Assembly: GCA_041392765.1 (NCBI GenBank)
Contig: JAWKLL010000030.1
Span: forward strand, 1-64,000
DNA length: 64,000 nt
Origin: Lewinella sp041392765
GTDB lineage: Bacteria > Bacteroidota > Bacteroidia > Chitinophagales > Saprospiraceae
Direction: 5' to 3'
Part shown: one piece after another, positions 54,915-64,000 of the stretch
Layout: each line of letters starts with the position of its first letter
Numbering within the stretch: position 1 is the stretch's first letter
Translations under genes and position numbers: made by a program
Notes under the pieces: model-generated
Databases searched by the model: none
What the model was told of the DNA's origin: nothing
What the model saw: the letters and a program-made list of their open reading frames with translations, nothing else

Positions 54915-55079
54915 TGTAACTACTTAGGTAGTGCGCTTTCGAGCTAAAAAAAGAAGATTTTTTCGACTGACAAAGCTCATTTGAGGAGTCATAGCAGCGC
55001 TATGGCGACGATAATAGCTGCCGTCAGGTGGAAAAAGGGCTTTTTTTAGCCAAAATTTGGTACTACCTAAGTAGTTACA
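54915..55079. mobile_element. 165-bp inverted-repeat element in the peroxiredoxin leader
   Basis: Begins TGTAACTACTTAGGTAGT and ends ACTACCTAAGTAGTTACA, a perfect 18-base terminal inverted repeat. Next inward, GCTAAAAAAAG pairs with CTTTTTTTAGC. The interior has GCATAGCAGCGCTATGG-like symmetry and no gene. Flanked by A-rich DNA on both sides. It would form a long stem in the mRNA leader. Confidence 0.75.
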
Positions 55080-55101
55080 AAAAATTAACTCCAATATAAA
55101 A

Positions 55102-55815
55102 ATGGAAGCACAAGATGTAAAAGTTGTCCCAATGCCAAGAATTGGCGACAACGCTCCTGCCTTCAAGGCCGTAACTACCCAAGGCGAGATCAATTTCCCT
55201 GCCGATTACCAAGGTAAATGGGTCATTCTTTTCAGCCACCCCGCCGATTTTACGCCAGTTTGTACCTCCGAGTTCATGACGTTTGCTGCCATGCAGGAAA
55301 AGTTCCGCAAGGTAAACACTGAATTGGTAGGCTTATCGGTAGATGGATTGTACAGCCATATCGCGTGGCTACGCACCATCAAGGAGAAGATCGAATTCAA
55401 GGATATGAAGAATGTAGAAGTTACGTTCCCCTTGATTGAAGATATTACCATGGACGTGGCCACCCTTTACGGCATGATTCAGCCGGGCGAGAGCAGCACG
55501 AAGGCGGTACGCGCCGTGTTCTTCATTGACCCCAAAGGCATCATTCGGGCGATCATATACTACCCGCTGAGCATTGGCCGCAATTTCGACGAGTTATATC
55601 GCGCCTTGATCGCGATGCAAACGACCGATGCGTTTGAGGTGGCTACACCTGCTGATTGGCAACCTGGCGACGATGTGATTGTACCTCCTGCGGGTTCTTG
55701 TGGCGTAGCGAAAGAACGCATGGAAGAAGCGGAAGAACTCGATTGTAAAGACTGGTTCTTCTGCACTAAAAAACTATCGAAGGACTTGGTACTTGATACG
55801 TTGGTAAAAGCGTAA
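55102..55815 (+). CDS. peroxiredoxin (Prx6/archaeal 2-Cys type)
   Basis: A 237-residue thiol peroxidase. Peroxidatic Cys54 lies in HPADFTPVCTSEF; the Prx core has YGMIQPGESSTKAVRAVFFIDPKG. The C terminus carries extra cysteines in DCKDWFFCTKKL (and SCGVAKER), as in archaeal-type enzymes that resolve internally. It reduces hydrogen peroxide and organic peroxides. It stands divergent from the OxyR-type regulator, with a consensus promoter at 54869-54900 and a repeat element in the leader. The ATG at 55102 fits the family start. Confidence 0.93.
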   Translation: MEAQDVKVVPMPRIGDNAPAFKAVTTQGEINFPADYQGKWVILFSHPADFTPVCTSEFMTFAAMQEKFRKVNTELVGLSVDGLYSHIAWLRTIKEKIEFKDMKNVEVTFPLIEDITMDVATLYGMIQPGESSTKAVRAVFFIDPKGIIRAIIYYPLSIGRNFDELYRALIAMQTTDAFEVATPADWQPGDDVIVPPAGSCGVAKERMEEAEELDCKDWFFCTKKLSKDLVLDTLVKA

Positions 55816-55831
55816 TAGCACACATGTCGTT

Positions 55832-55912
55832 CCGCGGTGCTTAGTGCCTATTCGGGGGATTTTCAGGATTATGGGTATCCCAGCATCTTACAAATCTCCT
55901 GAATAGGGGGAC
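55832..55912. repeat. degenerate double-hairpin repeat after the peroxiredoxin gene
   Basis: GTTCCGCGGTGCTTAGTGCC resembles the unit start at 5524, and CCTATTCGGGGGATTT pairs roughly with AATCTCCTGAATAGGGG. Possibly functions as a terminator for convergent genes. Confidence 0.4.
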
Positions 55913-55934
55913 TAAAGCGTGTTGAACGAGTTTA

Positions 55935-58296
55935 TTAAAATTCTACGCGCACATTCATCCGCACATCGGTGCCTTCTTCGTCGGCGTAGTAGCGGAGGCG
56001 ATTGAGGTAGTTGCGGTAGCGCCGATTGAGTAGGTTGCTGCCTTGTAGGCCGAGGTGTAGGGTATTGTGACCCAGTTTGAGAGCGGTGTGTACCGTGGCA
56101 CCCCAGAGCAGGTAGCTGCCCGGAGGAGGGGCAAAATCTTGTGTTGCCAAAAGTCGGGTTTGTTCCAAGGTATAGCTGCCGGTAATGGATATTTCCGGTG
56201 CTTCCCAGCGTTCGTTGCCGGCCAGTGTCCAAGTGAAGGTGCTGTTGAGTTGGTCGGGAGGCATTAATGGTAAAGGAATATCCGCAGCGCGATTCCACCC
56301 CCTGACGATAGCCCAGCGGTTGAGCCAAGATAGGTGGTCGTTGAAGACGTATTTAGCGGTGATGTCGGCACCTGTGATGCGGGCGTGAGCTTGTTCGTAA
56401 AGGTAAACAGGGAATGCCCCTCGGATGGTCAATCTGAAGTCGTCTTGCGGCTGGAGGTAGATGAAGTTTTGTACCCACTGTGCGTAGAGAGATGCTTCGA
56501 TAAACCACCTGCTGCGCCAGTTGAAGGTTTGCGATACAATGGTTTTCAAAGATGCTTCTTGCTTCAGTTGGGGGTTGCCTTCTTCAATGCCCGATACGCC
56601 TTGGTGCAGCCCTGCGCTGTACAGTTCGTTCACCTCAGGGGCGCGGGTAGTGATGCCTGTGTTGAGGCGAAAAACGCCCCATTTTCCGGTTTCCCGTTCT
56701 ATTCCGCTGCCCCAAGAAGCCCGGTGAAAAAGGTGGTCGCGGCGGATGATGCGGCGGGGTAAATCTTGGCTAATAGACCAAACATTCATAGCCAGCAGAT
56801 CGTAGCGCAATCCCGTTTGCCAATGCCATGAGCCTTGGTTGTTGCTCCAGATGTGGTAAATGCCTGCCTGATGTTGGTTGTAATCGGGAATAAGCGGGAG
56901 GATGCCCGTGCCGGGCTGGTTGCTGTTGCCACTGAAGCGGTATTGGAGGCCGGATTGTGTATGAGTAGGGCGACTTTCCACGGTGCGCCGAATTTCCACA
57001 AAATGGGAGATCAATTGGAGGTCTAAAGCGGGAATGTCGGAACGATCGCCCCTGCGTACGTCAAATTCTTGGCGACGGTTTAGTTGCCCGCCGTAGGTGA
57101 AGTGCCATGCCTTGTCGGGTTGTGGATAGTAGCTGCTGTTGTATTTTAGCAAAGAGTGCGTCACTAATTGGCGGGGAGATGATAGGTCGTTGCGGTATTC
57201 ATTGGATGTAAAAAAGGGTACTTCGCGCACGAAGGCTTGTGTTAAGTCCGTGAGGTTGCCAATATGGGAACCGCGCAAAACCCCTAAGTTGGTATGAAAA
57301 TAGCTGGCATAGAGATGGTGAAACCACTGGTCGCCTACTTGTTTTTGGAGTTGGAGGGCGGCGTTGCGCTCGCGTACCCCCGTGTTGCGCAACCAGTAAT
57401 CAGGAGCGCGGTGGTCGCCACCGTGCTTGAAGGTACCCGTGAGCCGCCAGTTGCCTTCAAGGGCGACTTTGTTCTAACCGGGCAGAGGCGGTATGTACGC
57501 GGCCATTGCTGCCAAAACATATTGCGCGGCCCATGCAGGTGAGGGTCATCGGGAATGTGGCTCGGCTCCACGAGTACAGCTCCCCCTAAGGTGTTGCCAC
57601 CGTAGGCAATGGTTTCAACCCCTTTGATGACGCGCAGGCGGTCGGCAGTGAAGGGGTCAATCTCAGGGGCATGGTCGTTGCCCCATTGTTGGCCGGCTTG
57701 TAGCAAGCCGTTGTTTAGAATGGCAATACGGTTGCCCGTGAGGCCGTGAATAACGGGTTTGGCGATGCCGCTGCCATTTTGCAGCGTGGTGACACCGGCT
57801 ATACTGCTTACCAAGGCTGCCAGCGTTTGCCCCCCTCCTCGTTCCAGCTCTTTACGCCCCAGTGCCTGTCGGCTCATACCTGTTTGGGCATCGCTTTCAG
57901 CTTCCACGATCACCTGCGCTAAAAATTCGGCATGGTGAGCCATGGTTATTTGCAAGGTAGTGTCCTTGTCAAAACGAGGTATAAATGAGCCGCGTGGCAA
58001 CCGATATGCGATATTTCTACGTGGTATTCCCCGGCACATAGCCCTGCTACACGGAAAAGACCTTCTTCGTCTGTAACAGCACCGCTTGTTGCTTCTTCCA
58101 ACCAAACATTAGCAAATGCCAAGGGAGTGCTCGTGCCTTCGTCAAGCACTTTTCCTGATAACGTTAGCTGGCAGTCTTGGCCGATGAGCCAAGAAGGCAA
58201 TAACAGTAATAAGAGTACCGCTGGCCGCAGGGGTAACCTTGGTAAAAGGTTGCCGAGAGGTGTATGTGTAGTAAGCATGGGGCAAAAGAATGGCAA
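55935..58296 (-). CDS. TonB-dependent outer-membrane receptor, frame breaks
   Basis: Three open parts (57946-58296, 57335-58105, 55935-57392) make one receptor of about 780 residues. Signal peptide, carboxypeptidase-regulatory-like domain (QLTLSGKVLDEGTSTPLAFA, VEISHIGC), plug (LAALVSSIAGVTTLQNGSGI, VIHGLTGNRIAILNNGL, RVIKGVETIAYGGNTLGGAV) and barrel to NVRVEF. Breaks near 57975, 57513 and 57473; each is consistent with missing bases in GG, TTTT or AA runs. Energised by TonB, it imports a ligand. Neighbouring His-rich protein and lipoprotein suggest a metal or metallophore. Alternative start at 58278. Confidence 0.85.
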
Positions 58297-58389
58297 AGCA
58301 AATGGAGTGGAAGGGACATGGATGTAAGCACCATCGCTGAACTCACGAGCCTAGCAGGGTAGCTAAGTAGTTTTTCTCCGTCCCTAAGG

Positions 58390-58423
58390 AAAGGCTGGCC
58401 GTGTCAAGCACGAACCAGCCTTT
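58390..58423 (-). terminator. hairpin after the lipoprotein gene
   Basis: AAAGGCTGG and CCAGCCTTT pair around a loop of about 14 bases, directly after the lipoprotein stop on the minus strand. Without a long T-run it may be a partial attenuator before the receptor gene. Confidence 0.5.
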
Positions 58424-58431
58424 TGACGGTA

Positions 58432-58995
58432 TTACTGTATGGTAACAGGGAAAGTGACTTCTATGTCCGTTTCTCCTCCAGCGTTGGTGATGTCGCCATC
58501 TTTAACGCCGGTAGCATTTTTGTTTGGTTCGTGGCGCAATGTGATGGTGACGTTACCGCTACCCGCTGTGCCTGCTACCCAAGTGGAAGCTAAGCCTACG
58601 GGGTTGCCATCTGCATCTTGGTCGGCATAGGCAATGGCTACGTTCAAGCCACTACTGACGGCAAAGAAAAACTGATGCTCGTCGTCTTCCATTTCAATTT
58701 CTTCGGTGATGTCTTCGGCGGGAGACTCGCTTTCATTAAGCAGCGTGATAGCTGCCGTGTAAGTAGTTCCAGCGGCGAGCGTGCCACCAGTGATTACAGG
58801 AGCAGCCCCACCGTCGCCGTCGATATCGGAAAAGTTGAGCGTGACGGCGGTGCCACCACCTACGGGCGTGAGTACTGCCGTTAGGGTAGTGATTAATTCT
58901 TCTTCTTGGGGTACTTCGGGGTCTTTTTCACAAGCAGAAAAATATAATACCCCTATAAAAAGTGCTGTCAACAGCAGCAAATTATTGCGATTCAT
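58432..58995 (-). CDS. lipoprotein of the TonB receptor locus
   Basis: A 187-residue lipoprotein with lipobox LYFSACEKD. The mature part is a beta sandwich-like acidic domain (TTLTAVLTPVGGGTAVTLNF, SDIDGDGGAAPVITGGTLAAG, TYTAAITLLNESESPAEDI), a composition typical of type 1 periplasmic-type lipoproteins beside TonB receptors in Bacteroidota. Start at 58995 (MNRNNLL) for the signal peptide. Probably co-transcribed with the receptor. It may bind the ligand at the outer membrane, but this is inference. Confidence 0.75.
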   Translation of the reverse strand: MNRNNLLLLTALFIGVLYFSACEKDPEVPQEEELITTLTAVLTPVGGGTAVTLNFSDIDGDGGAAPVITGGTLAAGTTYTAAITLLNESESPAEDITEEIEMEDDEHQFFFAVSSGLNVAIAYADQDADGNPVGLASTWVAGTAGSGNVTITLRHEPNKNATGVKDGDITNAGGETDIEVTFPVTIQ

Positions 58996-59306
58996 TTTGG
59001 TTGTTTTGTAAAGGCAGACAACTTCCCACAGCAGGGAGCTACGGCCTCTGAAATAGATAAAATACGAGACACGAATGTGTCTGACATTGAAAACAGATGA
59101 GTATGAATACGTGAATTCTGGACAATAAATCGAACAATATGCACGCAGGTAATTGATAGTCAATTAGCTGTTTTCCGTGTGAGGGATAGGAGCGGACGTG
59201 CCGACCGAAGGGAGGTACTGGAGCGGATAGCCCGACCCCTGTTTTGCAGGGGGCACACCCTAAGATTTTGATTTTTAATACCTTACTTTTGGTCGTTATC
59301 CGTAAT
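58996..59306. other. spacer with a GC-rich block
   Basis: About 310 bases between the lipoprotein and His-rich genes. It contains the GC-rich repeat at 59177-59265 and no supported gene. Confidence 0.55.
59177..59265. repeat. GC-rich dispersed block, copy 3
   Basis: GGAGCGGACGTGCCGACCGA, GGGAGGTACTGGAGCGGATA and CCCGACCCCTGTTTTGCAGG followed by GGGCACACCC. Related to 1466-1600 (reverse complement) and 29205-29342. Confidence 0.42.
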
Positions 59307-59723
59307 TCACGTTATGAATAGCAAACAGGTAGCTCGCGTGAGTATGGTCATAACGGAAGCTCCCAACAAGCGTTCCGTCCAAGAGGGCAAAAATTTATGA
59401 AAAGCAGGATGTATTTGGAGTGTCTGAGTGATGTCCTCCCACGTCATTGGCAGCCAAAGGAAGTCGCAAAGTTCGCAGTCCCACGTAGGTTGGCTCAGGT
59501 GAGCAGGGTGTTCGCAGCCGTTAATGGTATCGTGATGAAAAATAGCGCGGTGGCAGGCATCCTGTTCTGCTGCGGCAGCATGGTGTTCGTGATGATGGTC
59601 GGCGTGCAAAAAGGGATGCCATACCCAAGCTTCCGATTGGGCAAACAATAACAGCAACATCAATCCCCAAGCTACGAGGGTATGTTGAATGGATTGTTTA
59701 TATACGGTCTTTTTTTGCAACAT
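59307..59723 (-). CDS. His-rich, Cys-containing secreted protein
   Basis: A 138-residue protein with a signal peptide or N-terminal membrane segment (LVAWGLMLLLLFAQSEAW). The mature part is His-rich (HPFLHADHHHEHH, CHRAIFHHDTINGCEHPAHL) with a CELC motif, strongly suggesting metal binding. The family is not named. Placed just upstream of a lipoprotein and TonB receptor on the same strand, it fits a metal-handling locus (zinc or copper likely, not proven). Start at 59723 (MLQKKTVYK). Confidence 0.68.
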   Translation of the reverse strand: MLQKKTVYKQSIQHTLVAWGLMLLLLFAQSEAWVWHPFLHADHHHEHHAAAAEQDACHRAIFHHDTINGCEHPAHLSQPTWDCELCDFLWLPMTWEDITQTLQIHPAFHKFLPSWTERLLGASVMTILTRATCLLFIT

Positions 59724-60062
59724 TGTTACAAAAACGCGTGGTGAGTGGTTTTTGTTGAGCGTTTGTAAGAATTTTTCTAGGGAGTGAAAGAACGCAAATT
59801 TTATACGAGCACTCTGATTGCTAAACAAAATTAGAAGCACATAGTCAAAGGTTTTATTTTAAGCGTTTATTTATTCCAAGGCAGCGAATTAGCTAAGTGG
59901 ATCGTATTTAATGAGTTGGATGTACAATTAGTTAGAGATACTGAATATAGCATCTCTTAATTTTCAAGACGTTTTGAAATTCTAGATACTAGCTTTTTTC
60001 ATTGCCAAAAGCGTAATGAAAGGCTGTGTTTTGCACTTTTTAGGATCAAAACGTACAATAGT
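59724..60062. other. spacer with no evident feature
   Basis: About 340 AT-rich bases between divergent genes. It presumably holds the promoters for the His-rich locus and the PKD gene. I find no clear consensus promoter or repeat. Confidence 0.5.
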
Positions 60063-63000
60063 ATGAAAAACCAGCTCATCGGCAGTTTGCTTGCCGTCCT
60101 CTCACTACTCTCTGTTAGTGCTCATGCTCAAACAGATCAGCTCGTTATCACTGGCGATACAAACTTGTGCGAATTTTGTGGAAATTGGCAGGTTCAGCCC
60201 ATTATAGGAGAAGAAGGGCTATACGTATGGAGCTTTGCACTGCTTGGACAAACTCCTTTTATAACAATTGAAACAACGGAACCGTCCTTGAATTACTGTG
60301 ATGGGTTTCCCCAAACAGGTGATTATACCCTTCAAGTAATTTTTATTCTCCGAATGGAAGTGCCGTTTTGGAAGGAGTACCCAAGTCCATTATTATAATA
60401 TGGTTGACAACGTGTCACTAAGGGTTGTGGGAGATTTGGAAACTTCGTGCAATGTACAACATCAGCGTTTTTTCAATCCCTTTGCGAATAACCCTGATGC
60501 TAATTGTTATACGGCTTGTGCCTATTCTGAAGCTTCATTCAGCTTGGATTCCTTGATGATTAGTGATAATTGGGGGTCTTATTTTCAATGGCTTCAACCC
60601 AGTTGGACGATGACAGGGGGAACGGTTGAAGTATCGTCCTCCCATCCTTGGGCATGGGAAACGCGCCTCACTTTTGATGCGCCCGGAGAAGCTACCTTGT
60701 ATTACCAAATTCAGGTGGAAGATGATTATGCTTGCCAAAGTATATTTACCTTGGCTTTTTGTTTCGATGTTCTTCCTCCTCCAGAAGCTTCATTTAGTAC
60801 CCAGCCAGCTATTAATTCAGCGGGTATCTTGGAGGTATGTGAGGGACAATCCGTTTATTTTGAGGCAGAGACGCTTGATGCGGAGACTTACTCTTGGCTG
60901 TTTGGCGATGGAACGGCAGCATCAGGTATTACCGCTCAACATACCTACACGACAGCAGGTGTGTATGAGTTGCAATTCATTGCTGCGAATGGTTGCGAGT
61001 GTGCGGATACGAGTTATCTTCAAGTGGTAGTCGTTGGCAATGAAACGCCATTCGTGGATTGTGTGGCAACTATTTGTGAAGGAACAACGACTACTTATAC
61101 CGCTAATACGGGATGCAGTAGTTATTTGTGGGAAATCAGCAGTAACGGCACGCTTGTCGATGGTGGCACGAGCACGGATGATTTTATTACCGTTGAATGG
61201 GGCAGCGGCCCTGTGGGGGAAATAACCTTAGCCACAGATGGTTGCCCAGATTTGAGTGATTGTAATGCAGTTGCTTATATACAGGTGCCTATTGTTTCAG
61301 CGGCGGCAGCTATTTCAGGTAGCGAAAGTGTCTGTAAAGGCAGTATAGAAACTTACAGTTTGCCTCCTTTTGAAGGCACTTCTTTTATGTGGTCGGTAGG
61401 TGGTTATGGAAATATCATAGCAGGGCAGGGGACTCCATCCATTACGGTTGAATGGTACGATGGCCCAGAAATGCCGCCTGCACAGTGGGTACAAGTAACT
61501 TACGACAATTGCTATCTAGGATGTGGTGGGAACGCCCAGATGGAGGTGTTGATACGTTCTGGTTATTACCTGTCGGGGGAGATTGAAGCTTGTGAGCAAG
61601 GAAGCACTACTTTCCATGTACTCAACGACCAAACGCACACTCCTGTACCTGCTTTTTTAGCGGTTTTGGATGATACAGGGAGCATTGTTTGGGCGAGCGG
61701 CATGACAGTAACTTCTGCGTTGATCGACTGGGATTTTGGTGATGGCTACTTTACGGTTCAGGCTACGCCTCAAGATGTTGATGGCTTTTGTCAAGAAGCT
61801 ATCAGTACGCGAGTCTATGTGTACCCACAAAGCCCTTTTGCATCGAGCATCGATGGCTCAACCATTATTTGCCCAGGTGCAGCATACACTTATTCTATCA
61901 ATAATCCACAACAGGGAGATAGGTATCAATGGACGATTACGAATGGTGCAACAACCGATATCCGTTATGGCAATTCGATAGCGGTAAGCTGGGAGGCTGC
62001 CGGCCCCTACCTGTTAGAGGTTGTTAGGTTGGTGGCACCATTGTCATGTCCCAGCCAGGCGGAGGTGATATCGGTACTACCCGTTCCCGCTTTTAGCATT
62101 AGCGGAGATGCATCTGTTTGTACTGATCAGTTGGCGGAATATACCAGCAGTCAAACAGGAGATTTGATCTACGAATGGCGTATTTTGCCTGCAACAGGAG
62201 GAACCATTATCGGTAGTCCTTCGGATGCCTTCGTTCAAGTTCTTTGGCATACAGAAGGCCCAGCACAAGTACAATTGAGTATCTGTGGTCAAGTTGCCAC
62301 TTTAGCAGTGAATGTTTTGATGCCTCCCCAGCCGATCGTCCAGTATCCGGTGGCATTATGCCCCGGGAGTTAGCAATACTAGGAACTACCTTGCCCTATA
62401 TACAGTACAGTTGGCAGGATACTACGAGCCAATTTATTTCAGCTAGCAGCAGTCCTTCCCTTAGGTGGGGGTACTACCGTTTGGAAGTTGTTGATGGCTC
62501 GGGATGTATTGGGCAAACCGATTTTTATATCTATGGTTACCCTGAGCCAGGCATCAAGATTACGACTCCGGATTTCAATTTGTTTTGTAACCTACCTCCT
62601 TTAACAAGGCTATATGCGGAAGATACAGAGGATACATATACTTACCAATGGTACATGAATGGGGTAACCATTCCCGGTGGTAATGGCTCCAACTTACGGC
62701 AACCACCTTTGGCGACTACCATGTAGCCATTACTGATGAAAATGGATGCCAAGCGGTTTCTAATGTAATTCCTGTTCAGGAGGATTGCTCTAGTATCCGA
62801 TGCACAGGAGTAGTAATGGTGGTGTTTGCAATAACGCAGGGCACACTTTTACGGTTGCAAGCGGCGGGCATTGCAATGAGCGACTTTACATGGCGCAGGC
62901 ATCAGGGGCAGTGGCTGGATCCGTGTTTTGGGATTTTGACGAGGAACTAGGGTTGAATTTCGTAGCTGGTGAAAATGTGGCGCATACCTACAATCGCCCG

Positions 63001-64000
63001 GGCTTTTACCGCGTATTGATGGTGGCTAATTACGATGATGGTATGGGAGGTCAAGTAGCCTGTTCCGCTATCATTCCTGATACCATTTATGCTGTAGCCA
63101 ATTTTGATTACGATGGGGTTTGTAGTGGATTACCTGTGCAGTTTTATGATCTTTCCACGTATATAGATATTACCTCTATTACCCAATGGCAATGGAATTT
63201 TGGCGACCCTGCTAGCGGAGTGGCTAACCAATCCTCGCTCAAAGACCCTGTACATATTTTTTCAGGGTCGGGAGTTTATGTCGTTTCTCTTGAGATAACC
63301 ACAACGGTTGGTTGTACGGCCATTATTAGCCAAGAAGTGGAAGTGTATGCTCCTCCTTCCATTCTATTTGCAACCCCAGACACTAGTTGTGAGGGTACAG
63401 CACTACGCTTTTTGGCTAACGCGGATCCTCTAGTAACCGACATCCAATGGGATTTTGGTGACCCAAGTAGTGGTGATGCCAATACTTCCACCTTGCGGGA
63501 GAGTTATCATGCTTTTTCTACCCAAGGCGATTACCTTGTTAGTGTTTCAGCTTCGGATATTTATGGTTGCACCAATAGTTTTACGCAAACAATAACCGTT
63601 ACTTCCAACGACTTAGCAGGCTTGATATCGCCGGCTGGTACCGTTCAGATATGCGAAGGAGACCAAGTTGCCTTAATAGCACCTGGAACAGGCATGGTAG
63701 CATGGGCATGGAACAACGGTTTGCCAACACAAAGCATTTCGGTGTCAGAGGCAGGTGCGTACATGGTTACCCTTACAGACCTTGAGGGGTGTGTTTATTC
63801 CCCTCCTGCTGTACTAGTGGACGTGATACCTGCTCCTCAGGGCTTAATCAGAGCCGTCGAATATAACGAATTGGGTCAACCCGTTGCTTACACTTATGAT
63901 ACCCTTTTTACTTGTTTTGGAGAAGGCGTTTATTTAGAAACACCTCAGGAAGCAGGTATGAGTTATCTGTGGTCTTCGGGGGATACCGACAACAACACAG
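60063..64000 (+). CDS. giant PKD/Ig-like repeat surface protein (3' partial, several frame breaks)
   Basis: Signal peptide (LSLLSVSAHAQ) followed by tandem PKD and Ig-like modules to the window edge: SWLFGDGTAASGITAQHTYT, ILEVCEGQSVYFEAETLDAE, ISGSESVCKGSIETYSLPPF, VFWDFDEELGLNFVAG, WQWNFGDPASG, IQWDFGDPSSGD. Open parts 60063-60398, 60400-62373 and 62244-62726 are joined by missing single bases near 60343, 60392, 62368, 62688 and 62813. From 62818 the frame stays open to 64000 (ending SYLWSSGDTDNNT). Such proteins are cell-surface adhesins or type IX cargo whose C-terminal anchoring domain would lie beyond the window. More than 1300 residues so far. Confidence 0.82.

Noticed and set aside
57018..58105. 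Three separate outer-membrane genes in the TonB region
   Set aside because: The parts are consecutive domains of one receptor interrupted by missing bases.

Overview
The window reads as chromosome of a Bacteroidota bacterium, most likely a Saprospirales-type organism (phylum firm, order inferred). Support: two secreted proteins with C-terminal type IX secretion sorting domains, a GldB lipoprotein, rimP-nusA-infB and mreBCD clusters with Bacteroidota features, a BatA/BatD/DUF58 cluster, and several promoters of the TTTG-N20-TAnnTTTG type with little Shine-Dalgarno signal. About 50 genes are supported. No tRNA, rRNA or CRISPR array was seen. Layout: 1-5.9 kb holds a partial GHL10-type hydrolase, a broken VapBC-like toxin-antitoxin pair, a caspase fused to a C-terminal formylglycine-enzyme-like (C-type lectin fold) domain, and small repeats. 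6-12.4 kb has a 1179-residue type IX cargo protein, then an AAA/DUF4143 ATPase and a YdeI-like gene embedded in inverted-repeat elements. 12.4-24.3 kb is housekeeping: MoxR ATPase, GldB, an outer-membrane barrel, NadC, a TPR/PD40 protein, a methyltransferase, MutL, FKBP isomerase. 24.3-33.6 kb has a ModC-like ATPase, a fused 2-oxoacid dehydrogenase E1, a DUF1573 protein, ComF, a type IX-secreted subtilisin and a DUF2157/GDYXXLXY pair. 33.8-41.8 kb has a bestrophin remnant, mreDCB, the DUF58-BatD-BatA cluster and a HindVP-type restriction-modification pair. 42-55.9 kb has infB-nusA-rimP, an OPT transporter, alanine dehydrogenase, a membrane patatin, a DUF433 protein, remains of a REP-associated tyrosine transposase, and a divergent OxyR-peroxiredoxin pair. 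56-64 kb has a TonB receptor, lipoprotein and His-rich secreted protein (probable metal uptake) and the start of a giant PKD/Ig-like surface protein that runs off the window. Two things stand out. First, the caspase protein ends in a sequence that looks like the variable region of a diversity-generating retroelement target, so it may be a hypervariable sensor wired to a cell-death protease; no template repeat or reverse transcriptase is in the window. Second, about 25 single-base lesions, mostly contractions of short homopolymers, break some fifteen conserved genes including mreB, mreD, rimP and oxyR. This is better explained by residual sequencing error than by real decay, so split genes are reported here as single loci. 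The intergenic spaces are unusually rich in small inverted-repeat elements: at least five families, one copy with an 8-bp target duplication, one nested in another, and one inside the peroxiredoxin leader.
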